A DNA stretch of 64,000 bases from Amblyornis subalaris (lineage: Eukaryota; Chordata; Aves; Passeriformes; Ptilonorhynchidae), in contig JACAXG010000018.1 in NCBI GenBank assembly GCA_018881555.1, forward strand, positions 4,238,346 to 4,302,345. The letters are read 5' to 3'. Both the position numbers and the translations under genes were made by a program. The notes beneath the pieces are model-generated. The model saw only the letters and a list, made by a program, of their open reading frames with translations. It made no database searches and was not told the DNA's origin. The number at the start of each line of letters is the position of its first letter. The stretch's first letter is position 1. Positions 1-12,681 of this stretch are shown piece after piece.

Positions 1-3000
1 ATCCTCAGAACACAAATGCTTGAGTTTATGTTCAGAAAAACATAAATCAGAACTGAGTATTGTGCACTTCTAATATTACTGAAAACTCCTTTCAGAAAGC
101 TACTTATAAAACAGGCAAGGTCAGATAAGCCTAAAGCAAGCAGCTAAATACCCCAGCTGTAGAAATCCTGAGGCCATCCCTTATACAAGCAAGCTCCATT
201 AAAATACAGATTATATCAGAGAAGAGATGTAGCTTTGTACTTTAAAACCTGCCTATTGTGCAAAAAGCATTAGGCTTATATCAGTCTAGCTGAGGGTTTT
301 ATGGCAATTTAGATGATGGCAAATTATTAATGTAGAAGTACCTGTTTTATCGAGAATATCACTTTGCTTTTTTGTCTGATTTTCGTCATGTGCCATATGT
401 ACAGCAGTTGATCAAAGGCTGTGAAGGCATTATCTCCTGCCTCACTTATCATTTCTGAGAAAAGATGAGGAGGAGNAAGGAGGGACAGAAGACGACGATC
501 AGAAACAGAAAAGTTTCAAAAAAGATCAAATAAGACTGTTCGTAATAGTTTCTCTTTAATGAAAGGCATCATTAATCAGCTGTAATGGTGACTTAGGGTG
601 TTGGTAAAACAGTAAATAAGCTTAAAAAAAACAGTCTCCAAGAATAAAGGTACACTGCACTGCAGCAGACATGCTTCTCATTAGTTTAACTCAAATGTCA
701 GTAGTTAATGGGGAAAGTGATTCAGCAACATCCTATGTGGTAACACTTTAGTTTCTTCATCAGCCTCTCCCTAGGCACCTGAGTAGTGTACTTGTGCAAT
801 ATGACAACAGCACATATGCATTTATGAGTGCTTTGCAGACTTTAACCAAAACCAAACCAAAAAACAACAAAAAAGGACCGAAACCNACAAACCCCCAATC
901 AAACAACCAAACAAAACCCCACCAAACAAAAACCAACAAACAAAACACCCCACGAGAAACGGGTAGGGGGTTACANGGAGCTCTGTTACTGCCTGTGCAT
1001 AAAAAATTGCCTTGCTTGAAGCCCTGCCAGAAGGATTTACACTGCAGCACAGCTAGGGAACAGGTGGGAGACAAGCGGATCGATAGCATCAGTGGTATTG
1101 GTGCAGTGCCTGCATGACTCACAGCACCTATGCCTGGCACCAGACTGAAGCCACGCACACCACAGTCACTACCCTGCCTGCAGCAAGCTGTCCCACCCCA
1201 CCACCCACAACCTGTGCACCTGGATGACCTGGCTCCTCTCACCAAGGGAAGACTCTTTAGACAGGGCACTTTAAACAGAGAAACTGGCTTAGCTGCTCTG
1301 TAGTTCCTTTGGAAAGTTGCTATAATAGCCTCCCGCTCCCCTTAAGGGTGCCATATACATGTAATGATAGTAAAAGTGTTGTAGCATCCTCCTCTGCTGT
1401 TTTCAGAGACAGATCACAGAGCTGTTAACAACCTGCCCTGTGGCTCCTGTGTGCGCCAGTGGAGTGGGCTGGAGCTGAAGCAGAGACGCACCAAGAGAGC
1501 AGAGACAACATCTGGAAAAGTCCCTAAAGCTAGACCGGGACTTAGAAAGATTTTAAAGCTGTAATAAGTTTGCTGCTGCCAAAGTCAAGAAACAGGACCA
1601 TAGCTCTGTTTTACCTCTGTCTCCCATATCTGCAACATCAAAAAAGATCATATTAATTGTTAAGAAGATTATCTTTTAAACATTAATTTCAAGACTAAAT
1701 GGAAATATTTTGCATTTATTTGAATATTAAAAATAAGATACATTCTATCCAGGTGAATCTAGCAGTCTGAAAACTTCAGGTAGTACAACAATAAGAAACC
1801 CTCAATATCAAATATTCAGCTAAAAAAATCAAGACTTTATTTNATTCAGCCATCAGTATTAAATTTTAATATACAGATAGAGTTGAAGGACAACTGATGT
1901 GAATGGAATTGTTTGGAAAAAGTAAACTTAAAACTGTTTGGACAGAGGTAATATGGTGTTTTTCACCCAAACACATGCTTTTTGAAAGGCATGAATAAGT
2001 TTTAGGAAGCATAAGAGATTAAAAAATCCCAAAAAAAACCCAGGTGAGTGCTAATAAATTAATCTTTGACTTAATTATTAAATGACTGGTTTTGTTTCAC
2101 TGTTAAATTTTTTCAGAGTTTTTTTACACATAGGAGAAGGACCCTTTACTAAGGAGAATTAGGACCTCAGATTTAGTTAATTCCTCTTGCTTTGCTTGTT
2201 ACTACTGGAACTTCAGTGAATTGACACCAACTCCTCTGAAATCCCTACGTTGTGGATGTCAGGGAAGCGGCAAAAGACTCTGACACAGTANCTGACAGGC
2301 ATCAGCCAGAATCTTTTACTCCCTTCCTTTAACTGCAGAATTTGCTTTTAGTAATACTGAAACTGAAGGACCAAAAATGTCCAAAGGACCAAAATGTAAT
2401 TCAGATCAAACTTTGTTTACATTAATGTATACATTAATGTATAAGGAAAGAATATAGAAAAAGCACAAGCACACCCAGATACTCTCCCTAATGTATCCTC
2501 TNAGTTGTCAGAAATCTTAGTAGTTAGCATAGTAGCAATCTTAGCCAGTTATTGTATTTTCCTCTGTTTAACAGCCTTTAAAGATCTTTTTATTTCCCAT
2601 TAATTCCATGAATTGCCTTTTGCAGCCACTTATACTTTTAACGGGCACAACATCCTGTGGTAAAAAAGCAAAAACTTCCCCAAACAGGCTCAAATTATGC
2701 AAGCATTAGAAGACAGCTAATGAAATGCTGAGAAATAATAAATAATTTTTTCATGTTTGCTTTTTCCTGTCCTTTGCACAGTTTTTAAATTTCCTTCATT
2801 CACTCCTTTTCCAAGTTTAGACATGCCAATCCAATCTATCCTTGCAAAGAGGCAGGCACCTTTATTTGAAGAGTTTGCTGCTCTTACATAATATTTGCCA
2901 TTTTACTATTTCCCTAGAGTTGTCTAGGGAAAATGGGATTATCCAGTTGTATTATTTTTGCTCTATGACTTAGTTTAATATTCCCTTTATTCCCTTCATA

Positions 3001-3011
3001 TCTCTGTCTCC
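1..3011. other. Unique non-coding DNA, no gene recognised
   Basis: AT-rich, repeat-poor sequence with short open frames only. The longest, at 760-1269 on the minus strand, lies over the A/C-rich low-complexity tract and its translation is low complexity, so it is not a gene candidate. No CR1 terminus, tRNA or CpG-rich promoter is visible. It contains six isolated N bases (476, 886, 976, 1843, 2291, 2502). Confidence 0.6.
843..960. repeat. A/C-rich low-complexity tract
   Basis: About 115 bases are almost entirely A and C on the plus strand, with interspersed CCAAA, CAAAC and ACAAA words and almost no T. It is not a clean tandem repeat because the spacing between C runs varies. Such strand-asymmetric tracts arise by slippage and decay of older simple repeats. 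Nothing suggests a coding or structural RNA role. Confidence 0.8.
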
Positions 3012-3027
3012 TTTTTTTTTTTTTTTT
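3012..3027. repeat. Homopolymer T run
   Basis: A 16-base run of T ends about 20 bases before the recognisable start of the plus-strand CR1 fragment. It may mark the truncated 5' insertion junction or may be unrelated. Confidence 0.85.
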
Positions 3028-3046
3028 GTGTAAAGAAGAGGAAAGT

Positions 3047-3454
3047 ACAGGCTGAGAGATTTGGGGTCATTCAGCCTGGAGAAGAGAAGGTTATGGGGAA
3101 ACCTTAAAGCACATTCCGGTACCTAAAGGGAGCCTACAAGGGAGCCAGAGAGGGACTTTTTACAAGAGCATGTGGTGATAAGAAAAAGGGGAATAACTTC
3201 AAACTGAAAGAGGGCAGGTTGAGATTAAATTTTAGGAAGAAATTCTTTACTGTGGGGATGGTGAGGCACTGGAACAGGTTTCCCAGAGAAGCTATGGATA
3301 TCCTGTCCCTGGAAGTGTTCAAGTCCAAGTTGGATGGAGCTTTGAGCAATTTGGTGTAGTGGAAGGTGTCCCCGCCCATGACAGGGGGTTGAAACTAGAT
3401 GAACTTTAAGGTCTCTTCCAATTCAAACCATTCTAGGTTTCTATGATTCTATGA
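3047..3454 (+). mobile_element. CR1 non-LTR retrotransposon, 5'-truncated 3' end
   Basis: This is the 3' end of a CR1 LINE in sense orientation. The first bases translate as a remnant of the conserved C-terminal ORF2 block (FSLEKRRL near 3070-3093). The frame then breaks repeatedly, so no protein can be made. The rest matches the usual order of the CR1 3' region: the terminal part of ORF2, the short 3' UTR with a TGGACTAGATGA-like segment, and a terminus ending TCTATGATTCTATGA at 3454. The length of about 410 bp is typical for the strongly 5'-truncated copies that dominate bird genomes. The frame decay suggests an old insertion. An apparent minus-strand frame at 3134-3379 is only the antisense of this repeat. 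Confidence 0.95.
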
Positions 3455-4295
3455 AAGTGAGAAGAGTAATTCGTTATCTCAGACCTGTGCAGCTGCCTGC
3501 CACACCTCCAGGTGCCTGTGCTTCAGCAGGGACCTTGTTGATGCAGTAAGAAGATGTAAGCCTCAAAGAGCCCACAAAGCCACAACAGTTCTGTTCAGTG
3601 TTTTATATTAATAATCTTCAACAGCTCATTATCAAATTACTCAGCTACTTTTCAAAAACACTTTTAGATAAGAGCCAAAGAAGAGGCAGTTTTAGCTGCC
3701 TTCACGGCTATTTCTAATTACGCACCAAGTTTTCCTATGAGAACAAGCTCTGCTAGAACAGTGAAGTGGCTGAAAGTCAGTCATTCCATGTGCCAAAGGA
3801 AAAATGTACCCTTTCACCTCCAACACTAGGGAACAGTTGGTTTTCACAGAGAACACGCAAAAAGTCATGTCCTGCTGATTTGGCTTACTAACTGTGGAAC
3901 TAAAAATATTCTTTTTGGCCCGTCAGAACAGCTGATCTTGTAATTCTGTTCAAGATCCAAGTGACTTGCACAAAAAATGCCTCTACACTGAACAAGTAAA
4001 GAAAATATCTGACTGAGCTGCAGCTGGAGAATATGGCTTGCTCCTACTGCCTTTTCCTGCACATTTGAAAAGAGAAGTCTGCTGATATTTACAACTGGAA
4101 CCATATTTTTGCAATGTGTTAGTGCTAAATGCATATAGCAAATGAGAGCTTCTGCCTGCACAGAGAACAGTTGACAGCCTGTCAATATCTGCACTCAAAA
4201 ACTGAGGTAAACTGCTTGCACCCAGATATCTGCCTTTATCTGGCTGCATATTTCCTCTTCTGTACTCTGGATCAAAACCCAGAAGAAACCTTTAA

Positions 4296-4325
4296 CAATA
4301 TGTCAAATAACAATATGTCAAATAA
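4296..4325. repeat. Perfect 15-bp tandem duplication
   Basis: The unit CAATATGTCAAATAA occurs twice head to tail without a mismatch. It is most simply a recent replication-slippage duplication. Confidence 0.9.
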
Positions 4326-5111
4326 GAGGAGTTATTACCCTACTTTGAAAAGACTTCTTGAACTTTTTTAACTCTTTTTTATCTATGCCAGTGAGAACTG
4401 GTAGTGAGCCCAAATAATAACCCCAACTGCAAACCTTTACTGAGTAGCACAGGGCTAAAGCCTGACAGAGGTGGTAAGCACTTCAACAGGGTCAGGAGCA
4501 GGGCAGTTGCTAAAAGTATCATCTAAAGCATCAGCAATGGTACTGTGGTCCTACCTATTTCTGTGCCATTTTGTTCTAGGTCTTTCAATTTTCTTTAGCT
4601 CTGCTGTATGCTGGACCAGCAGGCTGCTTTGAGAGCTATTAAGAAAGAGAGGAGTTAAAACTACAAAACCCAGTCTGAAACCCAAATTGCCGCAGTAACA
4701 GCTGTTGACAAACACCATAGGAAAATATCCCAGAAACCAGTTAACCAACAGCATGCAATCAACCAAATGTATGGATTTTGCTGTGAGAGGCTAAGACATA
4801 GCCATCCTCCCTGTGACTAATTAATGTTTGCACTTCAGTCAGGAAATCCTCCTCTTTCTGTCCATTTTTGGGCTGCTCCAGTGCAGTCAGCAGCACATCA
4901 GAGTCTGTCAGGAAAGATCAACCTGAACTGCAAAGCACCCAGCTCTATAGCATTCATCTCCATTTAGTTGTTCTAATAAAAGAGTATTGGGTCTTGTTTA
5001 ATTTGATAGAATTCAAATCTAGCACTGTCATCTGCCAGAGATAGATCCCAAAGTGTAACATTTCCATTTAAACACTTCAAATGCCACGTACAGACTTATC
5101 TAGATGCTTGA

Positions 5112-5160
5112 CTGCTTTTCTGCTTTTCTGTTGTTTTTTTTTTTCTTTTTTTTTCTGCTT
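5112..5160. repeat. T-rich low-complexity tract
   Basis: Two CTGCTTTT-like units are followed by T runs interrupted by a single C and G. No terminal repeats or retroposon body is attached on either side. Confidence 0.8.
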
Positions 5161-6992
5161 AAAAGGAGAGGGATGCTTAGCTCTATCAGTTTATGATAGC
5201 AGAGAGAAAAAGGCATAGTGCCAAAATATTTCAAATCAGATCACCATCATGAGCTCTGCTATCTCAGAAGGGAAAAAAATATTAATGTTGCCTGCAGGTG
5301 GGCAAAATTCAATGCTGCCAAGAAAAATGCAAGCAAAACTGCCTTTACCTCTAAGAAAAGTGTCTCCAGCTGCTGCATTATGGTACCAAACAAGTTCCAC
5401 ATGTCAGATGAGGAATGCAGTGTGGTGCTGAAAAAAAGAAATGGCAGGCACCATCTGTATTCTTATAAATTCAGCAGTTGCCTAGAGAGTTGCTGCCATT
5501 GAAAGAAGAAAGATTGCTTCTCTTCTATTAATAAGGAAACTTGACAAGACTGAAAAGGACTTGAAGGAGCTGTCCTTAGAGAAGTTTACATTCCACAGCG
5601 TCTCCCAGCAAAGAGAATGAAGCACTGAAACATGTAGGTACTTGCCATGCTGTGACTGCCAAAAATTTCCAGTATATAGACCTAGTTCTTGAAGAGAAAA
5701 GGGCTGGGGCAGAAGCAAATATACATATTTTTAAAGCAATATTAGGTAATTAGCAATGTTTGGTTTCACTTCTTATAAAGACTTCAGAGCAGGTCTGTCA
5801 GTGAACAGGGGGATCAAACGTATACTGGACAACCCTATATGCAGCGGCCTTGAAATCTGTTCTGCAAAATCAGGAAAGTCTTGTTCTGCAGGTTTGCTGT
5901 CCGCACATCTAAGATCTTCCAAGGTGAGGACCACCTGTCTGCGTCCACGCTCTTCCAGTCAATAGGAAGTGGCATGAAACGAAAGGAGAATTAAAAGGAT
6001 TGGTAAGGAAACCTGCAGTAAGCACAAGATGCAGCATTGTGCATTGGTGGATATTTATTTGCTTGTGGATGTGAGGGAAGAGAATGGGGCTGATGTCATG
6101 TTCAATGGAGTCTGTGGCTTTCATCTGCCTGGGCTGCCTGCCTGGGTGCCGCTGCCTTCTCCCCGCACAGTGTGCCATGAAAGAGAATGAACTTCTGCAG
6201 AGTGGCATGGGGGCGAATATGCCAAGCAGCTCATTAGCACAATGCTGGTGCATTGCTCATTGTTAAGATGCCAATTCCCATTTTGAGCCTGGAGGGTATG
6301 AAAAGGGCAGGTAAACAGTTAATGAGCGCAGTTCTTTGAATTGAGCAGCTGAATCTGTGCTGAACTTTTAAATCTTTTATAGCTGTGATATTTCAGAGTC
6401 CTAAAAATGAATCAGAACATCTGACAGGTATGCCATGAAGTTCCGTATANACACTGTGCCAAGATTTAGCACTGAGAATTTACCTTCTGATATGCTGACA
6501 AAGGAAAAATGTTTTATGCAGAGGTTTGTGGGCTGTTTTGCACCTAAAAGAAAATGGCAAAATTGAGTTTTTTACTGTTTCTTTTCTCACATAGAAAAAT
6601 TCCATTGAAATAGATGCAGTGGTTTCCCAGTATTACCACAAGCAAAAGGTTACTTCATCAATAAAATAATGTTGGTGCTCAAAGGCTTAATATATACATT
6701 ACTGAGGAGGTAGCACTCAAGGTCAATATTGAAATACAGTCAGCAGTGTCCCAAATGTTAAACTAATCCTCTATTCTTACATTGCCCAGTCATCTCAAAG
6801 CTTTTCCCTCTCTGAACAAACAGGGAACAGTTAACCAGCCTGACTAATAGCTACAATTGAAATGCAGCCCCTTTGCTGCATCTATTTACCATCCCGCAAT
6901 AAAACTGCATACTTTTGTTGACCAGAAAATCAGAAAAAGAAGTAGCAAGTTTTCCAAGGAAATTCTCATTTTTCAGAGCCAAGGAAAAATGA

Positions 6993-7288
6993 GAATCACA
7001 GAATCATAGAATATGCTGAGTTGGAAGGGGCCCATTAGGATCATCGAGTCCAAATCCTGGCCCTGCACAGGACACTCCAAGGGTCACACCATGTGCCTGA
7101 GTGATCAGTACTTGCCCATCCACTTCCTCTCAGGAGAAGGTTGTAACTGCAATGAGGTTTCCCCTCAGTCTCATCTTCTGCAGACTGAACAGACCAAGTG
7201 ACCACAGTCGCTCCACGTAAGGTGGAGTCTCCAGACCCTCCGCCATCCTCATGGCCCTCCCCTGAATGCTCTCCAACAGCTTAATATG
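6993..7288 (-). mobile_element. CR1 retrotransposon fragment with internal deletion
   Basis: The plus strand starts with AATCACAGAATCATAGAAT, the complement of the CR1 3' octamers, so the element lies on the minus strand. The next 100 bases follow a CR1 subfamily with the GAGTTGGAAGGGGCCCAT block and the CTGGCCCTGCACAGGACAC block, different from the other copies here. Near 7101-7105 the sequence jumps to a segment that normally lies roughly 200 bp further into the element (CCTCAGTCTCATCTTCTGCA and after). An internal part of the ORF2 C-terminus is therefore missing. No usable reading frame remains. The internal gap is inferred from memory of the family layout. Confidence 0.9.
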
Positions 7289-7778
7289 TAATGTTTCCTT
7301 TTGATATAAAGGAGTTTTTGTGATGTGCTATTGAGAAATCCTGAATCTCACCTGGACCCCTTCCGATGCACCCCAATCCCTGTTGCTGCAGTATGAGATC
7401 CTTCTTCCTTCTGTGGACAGAGATATACTGACTGTGAAGCAGACATGTCTGTTCAAATCCATATTTATAAGAAGTATCCAAAAGAGAAAAGAAAAGAAAA
7501 AAAAATAGGTAGACATTCACAACAAAATTCTGGCAAAGAGAAAATAAATATTTCTGCCCCTTCCTTGATTTGAGTAAATGTACACAGAGAAGCAATTAAA
7601 AAAGGCTTAACTTAAATTGGTTTTCCAGATGAACAACGATTTGGATAGCAGTGATTGCATATATAACATTTATCCCTTGGGTTAATGATACTCTCTTCCA
7701 ATTTTCCTTAATCCCATTACAAAGTCAATAAATATTTCTTTTTTCCTAACACTATTCTCCAGCACTGTTTAGAAAACT

Positions 7779-7842
7779 GGAGGGGAGAGGAGAGGAGAGG
7801 AGAGGAGAGGAGAGGAGAGGAGAGGAGAGGAGAGAGGAGAGA
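7779..7842. repeat. (AGAGG)n pentanucleotide microsatellite
   Basis: Nine perfect AGAGG units occupy 7786-7830, flanked by imperfect purine units. The tract is purine-only on the plus strand. It is likely length-polymorphic. Confidence 0.97.
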
Positions 7843-8237
7843 CTAAATTTAGAGCTTGAGCTTGAGGAAGATGGAAAACCTTTGCATTAAAATTGCTCAT
7901 CTGATCTCAGACTTCCTCTCTCCATGGCATTTCAGTGGTTCGCTCCAAGTGTCACAGCCCACATGATGTGTTGCACCTCACTGAGGGACTCTTGCCATAA
8001 AGGACCTAACAACATAACAGCAAAAACTTCCAATACTGTCCCCTGTACCCTACCACCATACAAATGCTACTCAGGCAGAGCTGCTAAAGCTCTTAGATGC
8101 TGGTGGCCTACCACTGTATTGTATTATAAACCATTTTGAAATCCTCTCCTAAAGATTTCCAGCTTCTCATTTCTCAGCTACTGGTCTTTGAAATATGACA
8201 GAAGGAAAGCCCTGGTCATTAGGTGCCTTTCTTTGAC

Positions 8238-8308
8238 TATACATATATGCATACATATGCATGCGTGATCTTGTTGACCATACATATATATATACACACA
8301 CACACACA
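8238..8308. repeat. Paired alternating Py-Pu tracts, (TA)n/(CA)n
   Basis: Two stretches of 30 bases each (8238-8267 and 8279-8308) alternate pyrimidine and purine without a break, separated by 11 bases. The first is built from TA, CA and TGCA steps. The second is (TA)n running into seven CA units. Confidence 0.9.
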
Positions 8309-11300
8309 AATATATGTAGCAGTTCTTCTCAAAACTACTTACTAATACACTAATTATGTAAATTTTTTAATCAGGTGCCTTTATAGCCATAATTACAGCA
8401 CATAATCCATCCCTGAGACAACTTAATGGATTAGACAGAAAAAAAATCTGTGTGATCTCTTTCATCTTAAAGATTTTAATGTCTTTTGTTGTTCCCATTA
8501 CATTTTGTGCACTTAGAAAATATCTATCCAAAACAGCACAGTCAACTTTTTGCACATTTTTTAAAGAATATCTCTGTTAAAATACCATCAGAACACAATC
8601 TGGTTTTGTTATGCCCACTGACAATCAACAATGCTTTTTTTATTCCCCAAACTGTGCTTATCAGCTGAACCACAAGTGGGAAGCACAACAAATGCTTCAG
8701 AACAATGCCATCAGATACAGAAACTTTATGATTGCTCCCATCGAACCAGCTCTTTATGAAAACTGCAGGTCACAAAAGATTAAAATTCTGCCTTGACTGG
8801 GTTCATTTTTTAATAAAAGGGGGAAAGAGGGCAGGGAGCCTTGGGAGGATCAGAAGAACAGATTAGCTGTCTACAGAAACACTAGTTAAGTATCATTAAC
8901 TCCACTGAAGCTATTCATAGTTAAAGCCGAAAAATGCCCAAGTTGACATTCTTTCCTCCCATGCTGTCAGGGGGGGAGGTCAGAGACAAGATTTTCCACT
9001 TCATCTCCCAGTTTCCTTTTATGTACAGGCTCTCAGCAAACTGCTCATGTTGCCACAACAGAGACCTTGAACCTTCAAAGCTATCTACAGAGACAGACCC
9101 TTATCCCTGATCAATACGAATCAGCAAAGAGGCACAGACTATCCACACATATCTCTTTGCAGGACTGGAACTTATATTTTCAGTGACTGAATTTACTTTT
9201 CTAAAAGGGCAGAATGTCACTGCCAATTGATGTCTGCAAAGTGAGCTAAAAATATCTCATTTTCATAGAACAATAAGAATTGNGAGATGCTTTCACTGGA
9301 GAGCCAGTCATCACTGTGACAGAGAAAAGTCAGCTGTGCACCCATCCCTGAATCCTTTTCTGTGCCAGGAAGATCCAGCTAAAGGTAGACAAGGTGATTT
9401 TTCTCCAGGAGAGAGAGTTCGGCATTAGGACCAGTCTGAATGAATATCAACATGCATGACTTAAAGGAGGAAAACCTACATTAGTTTATTTTTCAAATAA
9501 TGCTATGCAGTGATGAAGGGACAAGAATATTTTGCGGCTCAGCGCATGAGCAGAGAGCAGCAAAATAGAAATTTGCTTGAAAATGTGCCATCCATGAGAA
9601 AAATCGTTCATTCTGTAGGCACTGATAAGGAGGAGTGAAAAACCTGAAAGGCATGACCCTGATGGAAATTAACATTGGAAGGTGGAAGTTAGACACAACT
9701 AAGATGCTTAAAATAACTCTTAAGACCAAAGAATCTTGATTAAAATGCTTTCATCCACTTTTGCCTCAAATTTTTTTTGAAGGGAGGATCTTAGCCCATC
9801 ACTGTCCAGAGAAGCTACCTCCAACAGAGATAGCTGCAGAACCAAAGGCGAGATTATGTTTTCAATTCAGCATTGCAACTCCAACGTGCAGCCCAGCTGG
9901 TTTTTTTAAGATGCTAGATGTCTTTTGTTTAGGGGCACCATCTAGTTCTTATTGCACATATGCTTTTGCTGTGTGGCACCTCACTCCTCTATGACAAGTC
10001 TCTTCCCAACACATACCAATGCATAATGGCTTCTTTAGAATATCAGAGTGTGATTTTCAGAAATCAGGAATTGAGGAGTTCATGATGTTCACTTGATGTT
10101 TTCCTTTAAGGTCACTTGATTGCCAAGGGTATGTCTCCACTTTGCATGCAAGGAAGATGTAAACTTGTTTTGGTAAGGGTGCTGATAGAAGGACTGCTTC
10201 CTCAGAGGAGTAGCCTGTATTAAATATGCATAGGCTGACTAAACAAGATCCATAGGGAATATTAAAGTGTTTTAATAACTGGAGTGTAAGGACAAAGAAG
10301 AGGAAGGGATGTAGGTGCATATTAATTGCAAGACCAAAATGAAATAAGATGATAAAACATCTTTGACATTTGCTTGTGACATGATGTTAATGCTAGACCT
10401 GAAGACAGCCAGCAGGGAAAAATTCTGCATAGGCTAAGAAATGCTCCCTATGAAACTCCCTATCCACAGAACTGTAGCATACTCCTATCAACTTCTTTCT
10501 CTATATTTGTGTTTGAAGAACCAATACAAGATTCAGAGACCTCTACCAAAACTCAGTTGTTTGGATAGAATTTATGAAACAACAGCAACAGTGAATATAG
10601 CCTAATATGAAGCAAGCCAGAGCATGCCTCTGCTCTATAATTTATACTGAAAGCCTGATGGTCATGGGGGGGAAATGGGGTCAGTATCCACATGGTTAAG
10701 AATTAAATACAAATCGAATACATTCATGTTGCCTACTCAGCAAGGCCACTCTTTGTGCTATGCTTCATGAAAAATCACTCAGTGTTGATTATAAACACTG
10801 CAGCATTGATTATCCAGACAACAGGAAAGAGGCAAGCCATTAAAGCTGAAAGGATGAGAACAAAACTCCTAAAAATGACCAAAGACAGCAAACAATTCTC
10901 TCTGCCAAGCTCTTGGGGACACACGTTGTGACACACCATCATATGTGAGTGGGACATGGGGCTCAGCTGTGGTAATATTTCTGTTCTTATTACCTGGGAA
11001 ATAAATTCAGATTTTGTCCAGCTGCTATGTCACGTGGAGATTGTTCAATCTGAAAAAGGTGGGGGCAGGTCTGCCCCGTTAATGCCTTTAGGAAGAGCAT
11101 AGATAAAATTCTGGAGCAAAGTTCCCTTCACCTTTCCTTCACGGGGACGGAAAATGCTGCCCTCTGCATACATATGCACAGTCTCATATGTGAAGCAACC
11201 AGTGACTCATTTGCTAGGCTGGGTGCTGGGATCTCTGACAGAAAGAGGGCCCATCCATCTCTTGTGGTCAGTGCAGGACTTTTGGGCCTAGGGTCAAGCC

Positions 11301-12681
11301 ATCCATCATTTTCAGAACTGCATATGCTGGGATGTCTTAACTTTCAAAGCCAGGCAGCACTGAGAGGCCACTGATTCACTGTGGACATAGAAACTTTCTT
11401 ACACACTTATTCCATGGTGGAGAGACACACATCTCTTTGATGTCTATTACTGGGCATACATCTCATGAGCATAAAAAGACATCCTCAGCTTCCAAGCAGA
11501 GGCAGTAATGGTGAGAGTCAGCTAAATCCCCCAGGAAGGCCAGACCAAGCAGGACCATTTTAATTTGATTTTGGGTATTACAGACTGGCCATTTTCTAAA
11601 TTTTTTTTTCTATCTTCNTTATAATCAACCACAAACAACCTCCAGTAATCCCAGTTACACATTACTGTGACGTTTTCTTTACCATGTTTCAAGCTGGCTG
11701 TTCCCAGTACAGCATATGTTAATCTTTTCGAAACAAGCCTTGAGCTCACTCTAGAGTATTTGAAGGTTTGGGGTTTTTTCTTAAGGGAGAAATGCAGAGT
11801 ATTTCCTTACAACTAGAGATCAATCATCTTTAAAGAAATTCTGTATTGGATTGTTCCCTCTTTATGCTTAGATTTCCTTTGAATGAGCAAGGAATATCTC
11901 AATTTGAATGTCATTTCAGTGATTGTCTCACATTAAAACCACAGCTCAATAACTATGGAAGAAAGCAGATGGGAAGAGGCTTTCAAACAAACAAACAAAA
12001 AAAGTTTGTTGTATTCTCACTAGCAAAGAGAAGAGAAGAAATTTCTGGAGAAAAAAGGCAAAAGCAGCACTTCATTGTAGGTCTTCTCCCTTCCTTGTGG
12101 CAAGCAACTAAAATTGTCCAGTGGTGGGTATTCTAAAATCCAAACAAGTCCTTCAGAGCATCACTTGTAGCCTGTTCCCCTCACTCCTGCCCCTAGGAGT
12201 GTTCCTCAACTGGTGATGCAGGTTTCAGTTCTCTTCTGACTGAAGTCATGGGGAGTTTCACCTGAGCAACATCAGAATAAGCATTGGGAGCCAAGGGCTC
12301 CTACATGTGTAAAACCACTATAGAACTCCATGACAGACTTTTCAAGTGGCTCAGGCACTACTTAGTCCCCAAAATGCCAAAATTAAATTANCTTTTGCAG
12401 AATTTCCCCTCTCAGTACCATGGCAACTAGTGTTTGTCATTTCAAACTCACTACCACATCAGAACTTTAACTCAGGATTTTGGGGTTTTTTGCACACCAA
12501 TATGTTTTCCACCACTCTTCTTTTCTTGTGTGATTCATCAGGCATTAGTGGAGCTTCCTAAACATCCCATACTATTACTATGCCTGCAATCCTCATATAA
12601 GGAAGAAGAGAGCTGGAGAACTTTACCGTGAAGGTCTATCTGCCATGCAGGTCTATCTAAATGGTAAGAAAATCTTTGGTT

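Larger units (their letters stand above)
3455..6992. other. Unique non-coding DNA
   Basis: No repeat of known type and no convincing gene. It holds a 15-bp tandem duplication (4296-4325), a T-rich tract (about 5112-5160) and several overlapping small frames without recognisable domains. One N at 6450. Confidence 0.55.
7289..12681. other. Unique non-coding DNA with simple repeats
   Basis: Apart from the microsatellites at 7779-7842 and 8238-8308 this stretch has no recognised repeat. Open frames are short and show no domains. It contains a GTCACGTGG E-box (11029-11037) and a small G/C palindrome (11062-11077), discussed as findings. N at 9284, 11618 and 12391. Confidence 0.55.

Noticed and set aside
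3134..3379. Minus-strand 81-codon open frame
   Set aside because: It is the antisense of the plus-strand CR1 at 3047-3454.
7441..7490. GTTCAAATCC word resembling a tRNA B box
   Set aside because: There is no A box at the right distance, no cloverleaf and no terminator arrangement.
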